A DNA stretch of 26,975 bases from a virus. Positions 1-7,740 of this stretch are shown here, piece after piece (position 1 is the stretch's first letter; each line of letters begins with the position of its first letter). The position numbers were made by a program, and so were the translations under genes. The stretch is taken from positions 1-26,975 of the IMG/VR virus record IMGVR_UViG_3300022223_000281; one strand, written 5' to 3'. Under the pieces are notes generated by a model. It was not told where the DNA came from, did not search any database, and saw nothing but the letters and a program-made list of their open reading frames with translations.

Positions 1-1557
1 TTATTCATATTTAATGAACATCGGTGATAAGTTAATATAAACCAGAAAATTATATGAGAATGTGAACGTAGCCCGGGAACTTCGGTTTAGCCCGGTAGAG
101 AATAAATGTTTCGCCGATTGTAGTGGACAAGCATGGCGGGCTTTGGACCCGTCGACGGGAGTTCGAATCTCCCCCGGGCTACCACTCTCTAGGTGCGAAT
201 TTATACTTTTTTGGCTTTGATTTTCGCGTATTTCTTTGAGCATTTGTTGCTTCAACGCTGTGGTGAGTTGCTGTAGCTGACCTTGTTCAAGCTGGCTTTG
301 ATCTATGACTGTTCTGTGGGGCTCAGTGAGGGCTTTCTTGGTTAGGATTTCCTCTGGGTTCAGTCCCCATGCTCTTATGATTTCTTTGAGGGCGTCGATT
401 TTGCTTATGCGTGTTTTGGGTTTTATTGATAGGCCTGAGGCGATGTAGATGCCTCTTAGGAATTCGATGCCTTTCATTTTGATGTCGTGGTATGTGCTTA
501 TGGTGTGGCCCATCATGTATTCGATGTAGTCTCTGTCTACGCCTAATGCTGCCATTTGGGTTCGGAAGAATTTTCGTATGCTGTGGGCTCTTAGTTCGTA
601 TCGTCTTCCTAGGGTTTTTCTTGGGACTAGTCCGGCTTTGAGATAGAGGTTATGAACTATGCGGTGGATTGTGCCTGGTTCTAATGGTCTTGGGTATCGG
701 TTTTGTTTGTTCCGTATTAATGGAGTTTGGTCATTGATGTTTTCTGGCGGTATCTTTCCACAGGGGCTTCCTTGACGACGAAGTTCTAGATAGGCTTTGA
801 GGTATTGGGCTACTTCTTGGGCTAGGAATGTGTCATAGTCGTGGTATTTGCCTTTGGTGATCTCGGCTTCGACGTGGATGTGGATGGGTGTCCTCATCTT
901 TTCGAGGTCCCGTTGGACATGGCGGTATTGAAGCTTGACTAGGGTGCCTATGCGGAAGCCTCCCAGTGCGAGCATTGATGTTATGATTTTTTCGCGTATG
1001 TCGGCCAGCTCTATGATGTATTGAAGCTCTTCTGGTGTTGGTGCTCTGTCGCTGTAAACCGTTCTTTTTGGTAGGCTGTAGGGTAGTTCAAGTTTTAGTC
1101 GGTTGCAGCGGAATAGTGCTTTTACACCTTTAACGTGGTTGGACACCGTTCCTGGTGCTAGGTCTTCTGCTTGTAGGCATCCTATGAAGTCGTCGAGTAG
1201 TCGGCTGTATTTGGCTAGGGCTTTGGGGTTTGGGTCGCCGTCTTGGTCTTGGCAGTTCTCTATGAGTTGGTCTGGTTGGGTGTTTGCCCATTGGCAGAAG
1301 CGGTGTAGGCCGTAGATGTATTGGTAGAGTGTGGCTGTGCTTCCGGTGCGGTGGCGCAGGAGATGTTTGGCCAGCTCTAGCGTGGAGATGTTTTCAAAGG
1401 TGAAGGGAACTAATCTTGGCATTTTCCATGAGAGGCTATTGATGACGTATTGTTGGAGTTTTTCGTCGGCTGCGTTTCTGGGTTCAGGCACTGTTAGCGT
1501 TAGTGGTTTTTGAAGTTTGTAGCCGCGGGGGCTGTGGGTTACTGTTATGGCTTTCAT
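1..1557 (-). CDS. int: Tyrosine recombinase (integrase), C-terminus overlapping a tRNA att site
   Basis: Site-specific recombinase that would integrate and excise the element at the tRNA-Gln gene. The N-terminal half (about residues 60-160) looks like a SAM-like core-binding domain. The catalytic domain shows Arg202 (GGFRIGTL), Lys235 (TKGKYHDY), His325-x-x-Arg328 (HSIRKF) and His351 (MMGH). The nucleophile is probably Tyr356 or Tyr371; the usual H-to-Y spacing does not settle which. From about residue 458 the frame (SGSPGEIRTPVDGSKA) simply translates the tRNA-Gln 3' half on the complementary strand, and the last roughly 38 residues look like non-conserved read-through. The catalytic residues all lie before the att core, so recombination should change only the tail. 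The ATG at 1557 is preceded by GGAG with 8-nt spacing. The stop codon is exactly at the window edge. The family call is firm; the exact subfamily is not known. Confidence 0.93.
   Translation of the reverse strand: MKAITVTHSPRGYKLQKPLTLTVPEPRNAADEKLQQYVINSLSWKMPRLVPFTFENISTLELAKHLLRHRTGSTATLYQYIYGLHRFCQWANTQPDQLIENCQDQDGDPNPKALAKYSRLLDDFIGCLQAEDLAPGTVSNHVKGVKALFRCNRLKLELPYSLPKRTVYSDRAPTPEELQYIIELADIREKIITSMLALGGFRIGTLVKLQYRHVQRDLEKMRTPIHIHVEAEITKGKYHDYDTFLAQEVAQYLKAYLELRRQGSPCGKIPPENINDQTPLIRNKQNRYPRPLEPGTIHRIVHNLYLKAGLVPRKTLGRRYELRAHSIRKFFRTQMAALGVDRDYIEYMMGHTISTYHDIKMKGIEFLRGIYIASGLSIKPKTRISKIDALKEIIRAWGLNPEEILTKKALTEPHRTVIDQSQLEQGQLQQLTTALKQQMLKEIRENQSQKSINSHLESGSPGEIRTPVDGSKARHACPLQSAKHLFSTGLNRSSRATFTFSYNFLVYINLSPMFIKYE
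117..184 (+). tRNA. tRNA-Gln(UUG), 3' part including D-arm to CCA; attachment site core
   Basis: Visible parts are a D-arm segment (118-134), an anticodon stem 136-140/148-152 with 7-nt loop 141-147 and anticodon TTG at 143-145, a T-stem 157-161/169-173 with loop TTCGAAT, the 3' acceptor strand CCGGGCT at 174-180, then A and encoded CCA to 184. The matching 5' acceptor AGCCCGG is not directly adjacent to the D-arm. It occurs further upstream, twice (70-76 and 89-95). So this is either the virus-carried 3' part of a tRNA gene (attP or a truncated att end) or an intact tRNA with a non-canonical intron. I could not draw a convincing bulge-helix-bulge. The location inside the integrase frame supports its role as att core. 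Confidence 0.8.
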
Positions 1558-1583
1558 TGTTTTCGCTCCGTCCCTTGTCCGTT

Positions 1584-1934
1584 TTACTCCGGCTGAGTTT
1601 TTCGCTTCGCGTTCTGAAGCGCATACTCAGCGTTTCTAGTTATGTCGTTTCGAGAAATTAAAGGCCAGCTTGAAATGTTTTGTAATGGTAATGCACGTAT
1701 TTCTAGGACGCAACTTTTCAGTAGCACCAGTCCGCTGGCTGTGCCGTTTGCTTGTTGAAGATTTTCGATGGTTCTGTCATGTTGGATGCATATGAGTTCT
1801 TTGTTTTCTTGGGTTAGCCATCCTATGGTTTCGCGTTCAGCAGGCTGGTCTAGGGCTTCTGGTGTGTTTCGGAAGAGAACGTGATCCAGATAGCGGATGT
1901 AGACCGCTGAACCATGCGGGATGGCATGACCCAC
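1584..1934 (-). CDS. Conserved-looking archaeal protein of unknown function
   Basis: A 116-residue soluble protein without signal peptide or membrane segment. The N-terminal part (YIRYLDHVLFRN, then RETIGWLTQENKELICI) followed by SGLVLLKSCVLEIRAL resembles small proteins I recall from archaeal chromosomes and mobile elements, but I know no function. The start is GTG at 1934 with AAGGTGA seven bases upstream. It lies 26 nt upstream of the integrase start and 43 nt downstream of the next minus-strand gene, so it is probably cotranscribed with both. The C-terminal 15-20 residues are basic and probably disordered. Confidence 0.7.
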   Translation of the reverse strand: MGHAIPHGSAVYIRYLDHVLFRNTPEALDQPAERETIGWLTQENKELICIQHDRTIENLQQANGTASGLVLLKSCVLEIRALPLQNISSWPLISRNDITRNAEYALQNAKRKTQPE

Positions 1935-1977
1935 TTAGATTTCACCTTCTCTTGTTCATTACTCGCCTCCCACCGGT

Positions 1978-2220
1978 TTACTTGAAGAACATCTCATCTC
2001 TGACGTTTTCGCTCACTTTCACGTATCTCTGAGAATTGCAGAAACTTAGAATACGGTTGAGCAACGGATCCTTTGCACTTTCAAATTCGTTCTTAAACCC
2101 CAGTCTGCCTACGGCTACGCGAACTTCTACTCCTGTTGCACTGTATAGGATCTGATAGTAGCCTTGTTTGTCCCCAGCATACTCCTCTAGAACTTCCCAA
2201 TCTTCAACCAAATTGACCAA
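1978..2220 (-). CDS. Small hypothetical protein
   Basis: An 80-residue acidic protein (MVNLVEDWEVLEEY...) with no recognisable domain, membrane segment or cysteine motif. The start is TTG at 2220, supported by a strong GGAGGTGA ribosome binding site about 7 nt upstream. It opens the integrase-proximal gene group, and the roughly 120 bases before it contain two inverted repeats (2244-2262 and 2277-2296) that could serve as operator or as the end signal of the preceding regulator gene. The ribosome binding site and clean frame argue for a real gene. I cannot assign a function. Confidence 0.65.
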   Translation of the reverse strand: MVNLVEDWEVLEEYAGDKQGYYQILYSATGVEVRVAVGRLGFKNEFESAKDPLLNRILSFCNSQRYVKVSENVRDEMFFK

Positions 2221-2243
2221 AAGGTCTCACCTCCAAACTATGT

Positions 2244-2296
2244 CACTTCAAAAGTTTAAGTGATTTCTGGCATCAGCAAAGCGATTATTCGCTTTG
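2244..2296. promoter_or_regulatory. Two inverted repeats between regulator gene and 80-residue gene
   Basis: CAAAGCG at 2277-2283 and CGCTTTG at 2290-2296 form perfect 7-bp arms around a 6-nt loop. CACTT at 2244-2248 and AAGTG at 2258-2262 form a second, shorter repeat. The pair lies 47-100 nt past the stop of the minus-strand winged-helix gene and just upstream of the TTG start at 2220. It could be an operator for the neighbouring winged-helix protein, or a hairpin ending its transcript. There is no T-tract to prove a terminator. Confidence 0.4.
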
Positions 2297-2342
2297 TAGA
2301 CGTCTGCAAAGTGACTATCAAGATTGAAGGATGTTGTGGGTT

Positions 2343-2732
2343 CTATTGTTCCAGATATCTGAAAGCCTCTAGGGCACTGATGATTCGATGGTACTCTGCT
2401 TTTCTGATGAACTTGTCTAGGTTCATTTGGTCTAAAGCAACGGCGAGTTCTGCTCTCGGCGTTAGTTGATAGAGTGCAGTTTCGGATCCTGGTCTTGTTT
2501 TTCTTTCGCCTACTTTCATGAGGTAGTCTATTTGTTGGAGTGCCTTCACTCTTCGGATTAAAACTGAATACCTGATGTGTGCCATGTCTTTTCGTTTTTT
2601 AAATTGTCTAAAGACGTCCCATGTTGTTTGCGGGCTTTTGAGGGCAAGGATGTGGAATATAGCCCTGTTGAGCTTTGCTTCTTTGCCTTTGAAGACTGAG
2701 ATTCTTCCGCGTGTCCTCTTTCTCTTCTCCAC
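2343..2732 (-). CDS. Winged-helix DNA-binding protein, probable transcription regulator
   Basis: A 129-residue basic protein. After a charged N-terminus (KRKRTRGR), residues about 22-90 read as a winged helix: an alpha-rich start (NRAIFHILALKSPQTTWDVFRQF), a recognition region (YSVLIRRVKALQQIDYLMKVG) and a wing ending ALYQLTPRAELA. Such proteins commonly regulate archaeal virus genes. The start is GTG at 2732 with GGTGAG 8 nt upstream. It is divergent from the ATPase gene at 3104 and faces it across a 371-nt control region, so it may repress its own and the ATPase promoter (inferred). Overlapping frames in the same stretch lack a ribosome binding site or domain logic. Confidence 0.78.
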   Translation of the reverse strand: MEKRKRTRGRISVFKGKEAKLNRAIFHILALKSPQTTWDVFRQFKKRKDMAHIRYSVLIRRVKALQQIDYLMKVGERKTRPGSETALYQLTPRAELAVALDQMNLDKFIRKAEYHRIISALEAFRYLEQ

Positions 2733-3103
2733 AAGCCATTCTCACCGTGGCCCGTTAACACAACGTATGCGTAGAAGTGGCTATTCGCCTTTTTACACAG
2801 GTTCTTGTATCGCAAAACCCTCGTGAAAATACAGCCTATCATTCGATGACCGCTCGCAAAATTTTCTCTGAGACCATATTTAAACAGAAAACAAAACTTC
2901 ATGTAAAAAACAGAGTGAACACCCCACCTGTCAGCCTAATTTTACGACGGTGCATTTTTCACCAGAACAATTTTACGAAGGCCAGAGTTTGCTTATATAT
3001 ACATGCATTCTCCAAAACTTTAAACTAAGACCAGAACTAGAACTCATAATGGAAAAGACCGAAGGACACCACTATAAAGGATATATCTGGTTAGGAAACA
3101 AAA
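2733..3103. promoter_or_regulatory. Divergent regulatory region with TATA boxes and direct-repeat operators
   Basis: This is the longest gene-free stretch, between the minus-strand regulator and the plus-strand ATPase. Towards the regulator, TTTAAATATGG (minus, 2885-2875) is a good archaeal TATA box with a long leader. Towards the ATPase, TTATATATA (2993-3001) and TATAAAGGATATAT (3073-3086) are two candidate TATA boxes; the second lies about 27 nt before the ATG and would give a leaderless transcript. Two direct copies of AATTTTACGA-x-GG (2938-2950 and 2969-2981), spaced 31 bp or three helical turns, sit just upstream of the first plus-strand TATA box. A 22-codon frame (3049-3117) overlaps the ATPase start and could be a leader peptide, but it lacks a ribosome binding site. 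Confidence 0.55.
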
Positions 3104-3952
3104 ATGAGAAAGTATGAAGCGACATACGATCAATATGGTGAAGAAGTTACCTACACTGAGATACATACATGCCCTAAAAGAGACTTTCCCATAAAAATGA
3201 ACTGGTTCAACCCCGACGAAGCTATGAAAACAGGAACTTTCACATGTGGCTCTTCAGGGAGCGGAAAAACGGTCTTAAACTTCCACTTTGCCGATATGCT
3301 CATGGAAAAAGGCGTGATAGTCTACGTACTTGATCCAAGCCAAGCGTGGCAGAAAGGTTCAAGCGTACCCAATGTACGTCGCGTTGGCTATCCTTCAAAA
3401 GTCACGTTCCCAAACGGAAACTCGCTGGATGGAAAAACACTAGTCAAAAACGGAACAATATTCGACATATCATTCCTCACCTATCCGCAACGAGTAGACT
3501 TCACCGAAACAATCTGCAAGTGGATACTTGATGATCGAAAAAAATTGGCGAAGCCACCACCGACATTCGTGTTCTTTGAAGAATGTCAACTCGTTTTTTA
3601 TCAAGGCTCGATGCGAAGCCTCAAAAGACACAGCAATGCAGTAGAATTGGTGACGAATGGAAGAAACTTCAAGGTGAGATACGGCGCAATCACGCAGTTC
3701 GCTTCAATGGTTGATAAACTTCTCCTCAAGGTCACGCGCCAACGCTATCTAGGATACACGAGTGAGCCAAATGACGTAGAGTATCTCGAAGACATAATAG
3801 GAAAAGAAATGGCGAAAGAATTACCAATCTTAGAAGTCGGAGAATTCCTATATTCTTATCCAAGACGAGAACACAAACACACGCAAAGAATCAAGGTTCC
3901 GATGTTCCATAGAGAAAGCCCGAATATTAAGATTTTTCGACAAAACGGTTAG
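3104..3952 (+). CDS. HerA/FtsK-superfamily P-loop ATPase
   Basis: A 282-residue protein. Walker A is GSSGSGKT at residues 49-56, a Walker B-like run FVFFEEC is at 155-161, a Gln sensor is in AITQFAS (about 198), and nearby arginines (R187, R192) suit an arginine-finger role. The order matches HerA/FtsK-type DNA pumps. It is much shorter than cellular HerA and lacks the N-terminal HAS barrel. Such ATPases package DNA in tailless archaeal viruses or act in conjugation, DNA processing or defence. A separate terminase exists here, so packaging is not the obvious role. It is the only plus-strand gene and has its own promoter region. The ATG is preceded by AGGA at 7 nt. The next gene is convergent. 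The superfamily is clear; the specific job is unknown. Confidence 0.85.
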   Translation: MRKYEATYDQYGEEVTYTEIHTCPKRDFPIKMNWFNPDEAMKTGTFTCGSSGSGKTVLNFHFADMLMEKGVIVYVLDPSQAWQKGSSVPNVRRVGYPSKVTFPNGNSLDGKTLVKNGTIFDISFLTYPQRVDFTETICKWILDDRKKLAKPPPTFVFFEECQLVFYQGSMRSLKRHSNAVELVTNGRNFKVRYGAITQFASMVDKLLLKVTRQRYLGYTSEPNDVEYLEDIIGKEMAKELPILEVGEFLYSYPRREHKHTQRIKVPMFHRESPNIKIFRQNG

Positions 3953-4087
3953 ATAATGCCTTAATTCACGAAAATATGCATGCAGAACAGTGGAGGAGGC
4001 CACTAAGCTGATATAGGCTGGATTCCAGTATGTTACTGAGATGGATGGAGCCAGAATCTTTAGAAAGAGAAAATGAAAGAGCATGAA

Positions 4088-4567
4088 CTAACCCAGTATA
4101 TTTACTTTTAGAAAGGCTATCAAGGCTACCACATCCACTACCATGAAAAATAGAATGACACCAGGCCAGATCCATTTTCTCATTTCAAACCATGGTTTTC
4201 CTTCCAGTTGTTCTTTATGCATCTTTTCAGTCACAAAGCCTTTTCTTCTGAACTTCTCTATGATTTCATTCATGGTTTTCCGTTCTATATCGTTAACAAT
4301 TAAGGTCGAGCAGTGTAGGTAAAGTAAGCATGATAGCATGAAGAAAATAAATAGGAAAAGGGCGATTCCAATCGGAAAAAGATCTGCTTCAGGTTGAAAA
4401 CACCCCAGAATAATGAGAAATGAAACGGAAATCACTATGGAATCGGCCAGATACATTCTATTGTTTCTCTCTAACATTCCTTTCCTCATTAACTCATATT
4501 CTAAGCGTAGATTCGCCTTTTCATCTTCCTCTGTGACTCTCAGAAATTCTCTGGTTTCTTCAGACAA
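4088..4567 (-). CDS. Three-helix membrane protein of unknown function
   Basis: A 159-residue protein with an acidic, charged N-terminal 40 residues, then predicted transmembrane segments at about 41-57, 64-86 and 133-154, with a charged cytoplasmic-looking loop between the second and third. No family is recognised. The start is TTG at 4567 with AAGGAG about 9 nt upstream. It lies downstream of the nuclease-methyltransferase pair on the same strand after a 230-nt gap with its own palindrome, and is convergent with the ATPase gene. Membrane proteins in such virus cargo regions often act in superinfection exclusion or defence, but nothing in the sequence proves this. Confidence 0.72.
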   Translation of the reverse strand: MSEETREFLRVTEEDEKANLRLEYELMRKGMLERNNRMYLADSIVISVSFLIILGCFQPEADLFPIGIALFLFIFFMLSCLLYLHCSTLIVNDIERKTMNEIIEKFRRKGFVTEKMHKEQLEGKPWFEMRKWIWPGVILFFMVVDVVALIAFLKVNILG

Positions 4568-4690
4568 TTCTCATACTCCTTTCTCTATAGAAAATATGGA
4601 ATGCGTTCTCTATTAGTGTTTAGATGATAGATTCTTCAACGAGATTGCAATATGTGTCTTACGCTCAAATCGATTAATTCAAGAAATTCG

Positions 4691-4704
4691 ATTGCGCACG
4701 CAAT
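4691..4704. promoter_or_regulatory. Palindrome ATTGCG-CA-CGCAAT, possible operator
   Basis: A perfect 6-bp inverted repeat with a 2-nt centre lies in the 230-nt gap (4568-4797) upstream of the minus-strand membrane protein gene. A further near-repeat (AATCGATT, then ATTCGATT) lies just beside it at 4667-4692. The gap is AT-rich with no convincing reading frame. A dimeric repressor site is the simplest reading; no protein is linked to it by evidence. Confidence 0.35.
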
Positions 4705-4797
4705 TAACATCTACCTCTCTTTTACGGTTTACTAGGGAAATCTATTCATAGCATATTTTGAGCCTATACTGAACCCAGGAGGACCAAATCTGAAGGA

Positions 4798-7104
4798 CTA
4801 TACTTCTATGGCTTCCCCCGTAATGGTGGGGTCTTTCGAGAGAAGGCCATAAAGAATATTCAAGTCCACATCCAAACCTAGAATCTCATTGAACTTGTCG
4901 TCGATTTTTCTCCTCACTCTTGGCTCTCTGAACTCTTTAGGTAGAGGTCGTAGCTCGTCATTACGTATGTGAGAGTACAGATCCAGTAACTCCTTCACTT
5001 GTTTCTCGCTCAGCTTTCCAATGTCCAGTACAGGTAGTTTCCATAGAGGGGTCTTCTTGAATTTAATCCACGGTCCACGGGTTACTTCACTGAGCGATAG
5101 GAGATGTAGGGTTCCGTAAGTTGAGTTTATCCAAAGGGTCATTATTTTTGCTGTTTCGTCGCTGGTCAGTGTATAGCCTTTTGCTTTCACCTTCTTAGTT
5201 TGAACAGGCCACCAGACGTTCGATAAGACATTTTGTTTCGAGAGGATTGCAAGAACCCTGTAAGTAGGAAGCCACGCCCGCTCAACGATTAGCAGGTTGC
5301 CGCTCCGTTTCCAAAGCGCTCTGGCCATCTTGGCATTTTTTGGTTCTAGGGAAGCATTTGGATTTTGTTCTATGCACCTGACTTTCTTGGTTTCATGGTT
5401 CCAAAATGACTGATAAGGCTCTTGAGACCTGTAGGTTACTTTCCGAAAGGCCGAGTGAACCTGTCTCACGTCGGGTCCTATCTCCTCTGCAAAGGTGTCA
5501 AATGTGGTTAGGGGAATCCTGTTGACTATTCCTTGGGTGGGAAGGTAAAGGGTTCCTTTTCGAATAAGTGTCGTTATCCTATTTAACTCGGCCTGGGCGA
5601 AAAGGTTGTAGTGCCCAAATGCCTCTTCCACCAACCGGGTCGAGTAAACATCAGCGACTTTTTTCCCGTGAAGTTTGACGGAGAATGAAGAGGCGTTCGC
5701 GTTTTCTATGTCAGCAGGAGCAACGGCTCCATACAGTTCTGTCAATTGAGAACATATATAGACTGATTCTATCTCGTTTTCCGGCTTCCTGAACAAATTT
5801 ACAAAAATAGTGTAGCCACTATTTTCATCAACGGAGCGCTTCCGAGCCACTAAGAGTACCTCGCTTAGACTGGTATTTTCGCTGAAGTTCCAGTCGTTAG
5901 GACCTTGGAAGCTAGAGATGATGTATTCAAGGTGGTATTTTTCTAGGAAGAGTTCTCTGATCTTTGTCCAAGAGACGCCGGCAAGCACAGCCTTTGGCAG
6001 GACTAGGGCCAATCGTCCGCCTGCCGCAAGGTATTGGTCGCTTAGATGGACGAAGACGGCACCTAAACCTGCCTGCCCTATCCCTGTTAGTTTCTTTTCT
6101 TTAAGAAGACTGGAGAGAACCTTTTGCAGCTCTTTTCTCTCCTTTGATGGTAAATCGCCAAAGAGAAGGTTGCCTCCAACGCTTCTGGTGAATGGGGGGT
6201 TCATTATACACATGTGGAAGTTCGGCACCTTCTCTCCCTCTGCTACTTTTCTTTGACTCACGCCCACTCTCTCCGCTCCGACGCCTCCACATTGGAGCTT
6301 AACAGGTGAGATGTCCGGTGACTTGAGGAAGTCTGGACTACCTAGAAACACGTTTTTGTCGAATTTCCCTAGTTTTAAGGCGTATATTCGAGAGAGGTCA
6401 ACGGAAGTGGAAGGGTTATGGAGAGACAAGGTGGTCATAGCCAAGTGTGTTGCGTGTTGAAGGACATCAAAGCCCCAAAGCCCTTCCTCGATCATGTATT
6501 CGTGCAAGCTTCCCACATTGGGCTCTTCCGCTCTTATTCGATGTCGAGCCTCCAACTCCTTGTACAATGCCAAAAGCAGAGTCCCAGATCCACACGCAAA
6601 ATCTACCGCTTTCAATGGCTCCTCTCCATATTTTGGGGGGCTTTCCGTAACTTTGAGCGGGGAGGGAAGCGTGACCAAGAGCCTAGCCAGAAGACATGCT
6701 GCAGGGACGGACGTGTAGTATGTGGCGTAGTACTTGACTAGTTTGCCTAGAAGTAGTTGATGATACACCCTTCCCATTAAGTCATGTTTTAGTAGTGCGT
6801 GTGAAGAAGCAATGTCATAGGCTACGTCAAGTAATCGGCGCAGCTCCCGGTTAAGCATGGAAGAAGCTGGGAGGTGCCTAAGAATTTTAAGAGCCACTTC
6901 AAAGACGGGTTCGTAATCTATCTTTAGTATCTTTACCCATTCATCCTCGAGGGCTTTTTTAATGTTGCTTTGCGCTCTAATCTGAGATAATGTTTCTATT
7001 TTCGCCTTCAGGTTCGCCAGTACCTCATGAAAAATCATAGCGTCAGTTAGAATTAGCCCAGCTGTCGCCAACACCTTTAAGTCTTCTTGCGAAGCTTTGG
7101 GCAT
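4798..7104 (-). CDS. N6-adenine DNA methyltransferase (type I/IIG-like)
   Basis: A 768-residue protein. An alpha-helical N-terminal region (about 1-130, ending GRVYHQLLLGKLVKYYATYY) is followed by the SAM-binding motif VDFACGSGTLL (168-178) and the catalytic motif IV NPPF (302-305), in the order seen in N6-adenine methyltransferases of type I and IIG systems. The C-terminal half (about 400-768) is long enough for target recognition, but no separate specificity subunit is nearby. The ATG at 7104 has GAGGAG 9 nt upstream and lies 13 nt after the nuclease-like gene, so the two are cotranslated as a unit. It may protect viral DNA or form a restriction-modification pair with its neighbour. No helicase (HsdR-like) domain is present. 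The methyltransferase call is firm; the system type is inferred. Confidence 0.9.
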   Translation of the reverse strand: MPKASQEDLKVLATAGLILTDAMIFHEVLANLKAKIETLSQIRAQSNIKKALEDEWVKILKIDYEPVFEVALKILRHLPASSMLNRELRRLLDVAYDIASSHALLKHDLMGRVYHQLLLGKLVKYYATYYTSVPAACLLARLLVTLPSPLKVTESPPKYGEEPLKAVDFACGSGTLLLALYKELEARHRIRAEEPNVGSLHEYMIEEGLWGFDVLQHATHLAMTTLSLHNPSTSVDLSRIYALKLGKFDKNVFLGSPDFLKSPDISPVKLQCGGVGAERVGVSQRKVAEGEKVPNFHMCIMNPPFTRSVGGNLLFGDLPSKERKELQKVLSSLLKEKKLTGIGQAGLGAVFVHLSDQYLAAGGRLALVLPKAVLAGVSWTKIRELFLEKYHLEYIISSFQGPNDWNFSENTSLSEVLLVARKRSVDENSGYTIFVNLFRKPENEIESVYICSQLTELYGAVAPADIENANASSFSVKLHGKKVADVYSTRLVEEAFGHYNLFAQAELNRITTLIRKGTLYLPTQGIVNRIPLTTFDTFAEEIGPDVRQVHSAFRKVTYRSQEPYQSFWNHETKKVRCIEQNPNASLEPKNAKMARALWKRSGNLLIVERAWLPTYRVLAILSKQNVLSNVWWPVQTKKVKAKGYTLTSDETAKIMTLWINSTYGTLHLLSLSEVTRGPWIKFKKTPLWKLPVLDIGKLSEKQVKELLDLYSHIRNDELRPLPKEFREPRVRRKIDDKFNEILGLDVDLNILYGLLSKDPTITGEAIEV

Positions 7105-7117
7105 AATCGGGTTCTCC

Positions 7118-7711
7118 TCACCCTTTTCCTCTCAAATCCAGAGCTTCTTTAAGTCGTTGGATGTTAATATTGCCCAATGAGATTTTTCTGGCAAAAGCGT
7201 GGACGCGGGCGTCAAGTTTTTTGACGACTGGGCCCAGCACATCTTCCCTTACTGCCTGCTCGTATACTGTCATTAGATATGTGACGAGGTCTTGGAAGTC
7301 TACATCCTCTTGGAAGCTTTTCGGCTTAGTTTCTAGGCCCTCAATCCACTTCTCAAGACCCACTCGATCCGCAAAGGTCATAGATGCCACGTTAAATCGC
7401 CCTCTGACAAGCGCTTCCTTCACATCTTTCTGAGTAGCTCCCAAAGTTCTGATGCTAACTTGCGCATATTCCACCATTACGCAAATATCGCACAAGCCCT
7501 CGTCCAATCTGCCCTCGGCCTGTCTTAGAAGCTCATTCCGCTTTCCCGGCTTCTTTCCTTCCAGGATAATCCTGACGCCATTCACGTCGAGCAGGACATC
7601 AGGCCTCTTCTTCAAGACGACCTCGCCTAAAGCCTTCAATCCACGCTCGGCAAAGAGTTCAGCTAAAGTGACGTTTAGCGATTCTTCTCTTACCTTAGAA
7701 GACCAAGGCAC
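7118..7711 (-). CDS. PD-(D/E)XK nuclease-like protein, partner of the DNA methyltransferase
   Basis: A 197-residue protein. PD at 37-38 (KKRPDVLLDVNG) is followed by ILEGKK with Glu51 and Lys53, giving a PD-x12-E-x-K signature inside a strand-turn-strand pattern typical of the PD-(D/E)XK fold. The C-terminal 100 residues are helical. It is the first gene of a two-gene operon with the methyltransferase. The start is GTG at 7711 with GGAGG 7 nt upstream, and a TATA-rich promoter lies just before it. It may be the restriction subunit or a DNA-recognition partner; the fold is inferred from one motif only. It is smaller than type I HsdR and has no ATPase motifs. Confidence 0.65.
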   Translation of the reverse strand: MPWSSKVREESLNVTLAELFAERGLKALGEVVLKKRPDVLLDVNGVRIILEGKKPGKRNELLRQAEGRLDEGLCDICVMVEYAQVSIRTLGATQKDVKEALVRGRFNVASMTFADRVGLEKWIEGLETKPKSFQEDVDFQDLVTYLMTVYEQAVREDVLGPVVKKLDARVHAFARKISLGNINIQRLKEALDLRGKG

Positions 7712-7740
7712 GAGGCTTCCTCCGTTGTATTCTTCTCACA

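Noticed and set aside
70-117. Canonical bulge-helix-bulge intron in tRNA-Gln
   Set aside because: No convincing 3-nt bulge, 4-bp helix, 3-nt bulge arrangement found by eye; left open in the findings.
2558-2902. 114-residue minus-strand frame overlapping the winged-helix gene
   Set aside because: No ribosome binding site and no domain logic; the overlapping frame has a clear winged helix and a proper start.
3049-3117. 22-codon frame overlapping the ATPase start
   Set aside because: No ribosome binding site; kept only as a possible leader in the regulatory region note.
3848-4175. Minus-strand frames between ATPase and membrane protein genes
   Set aside because: They overlap real genes in other frames, have no ribosome binding site, and show skewed composition.
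6418-6741. Plus-strand frames antisense to the methyltransferase
   Set aside because: Shadows of a strongly supported gene with all catalytic motifs.
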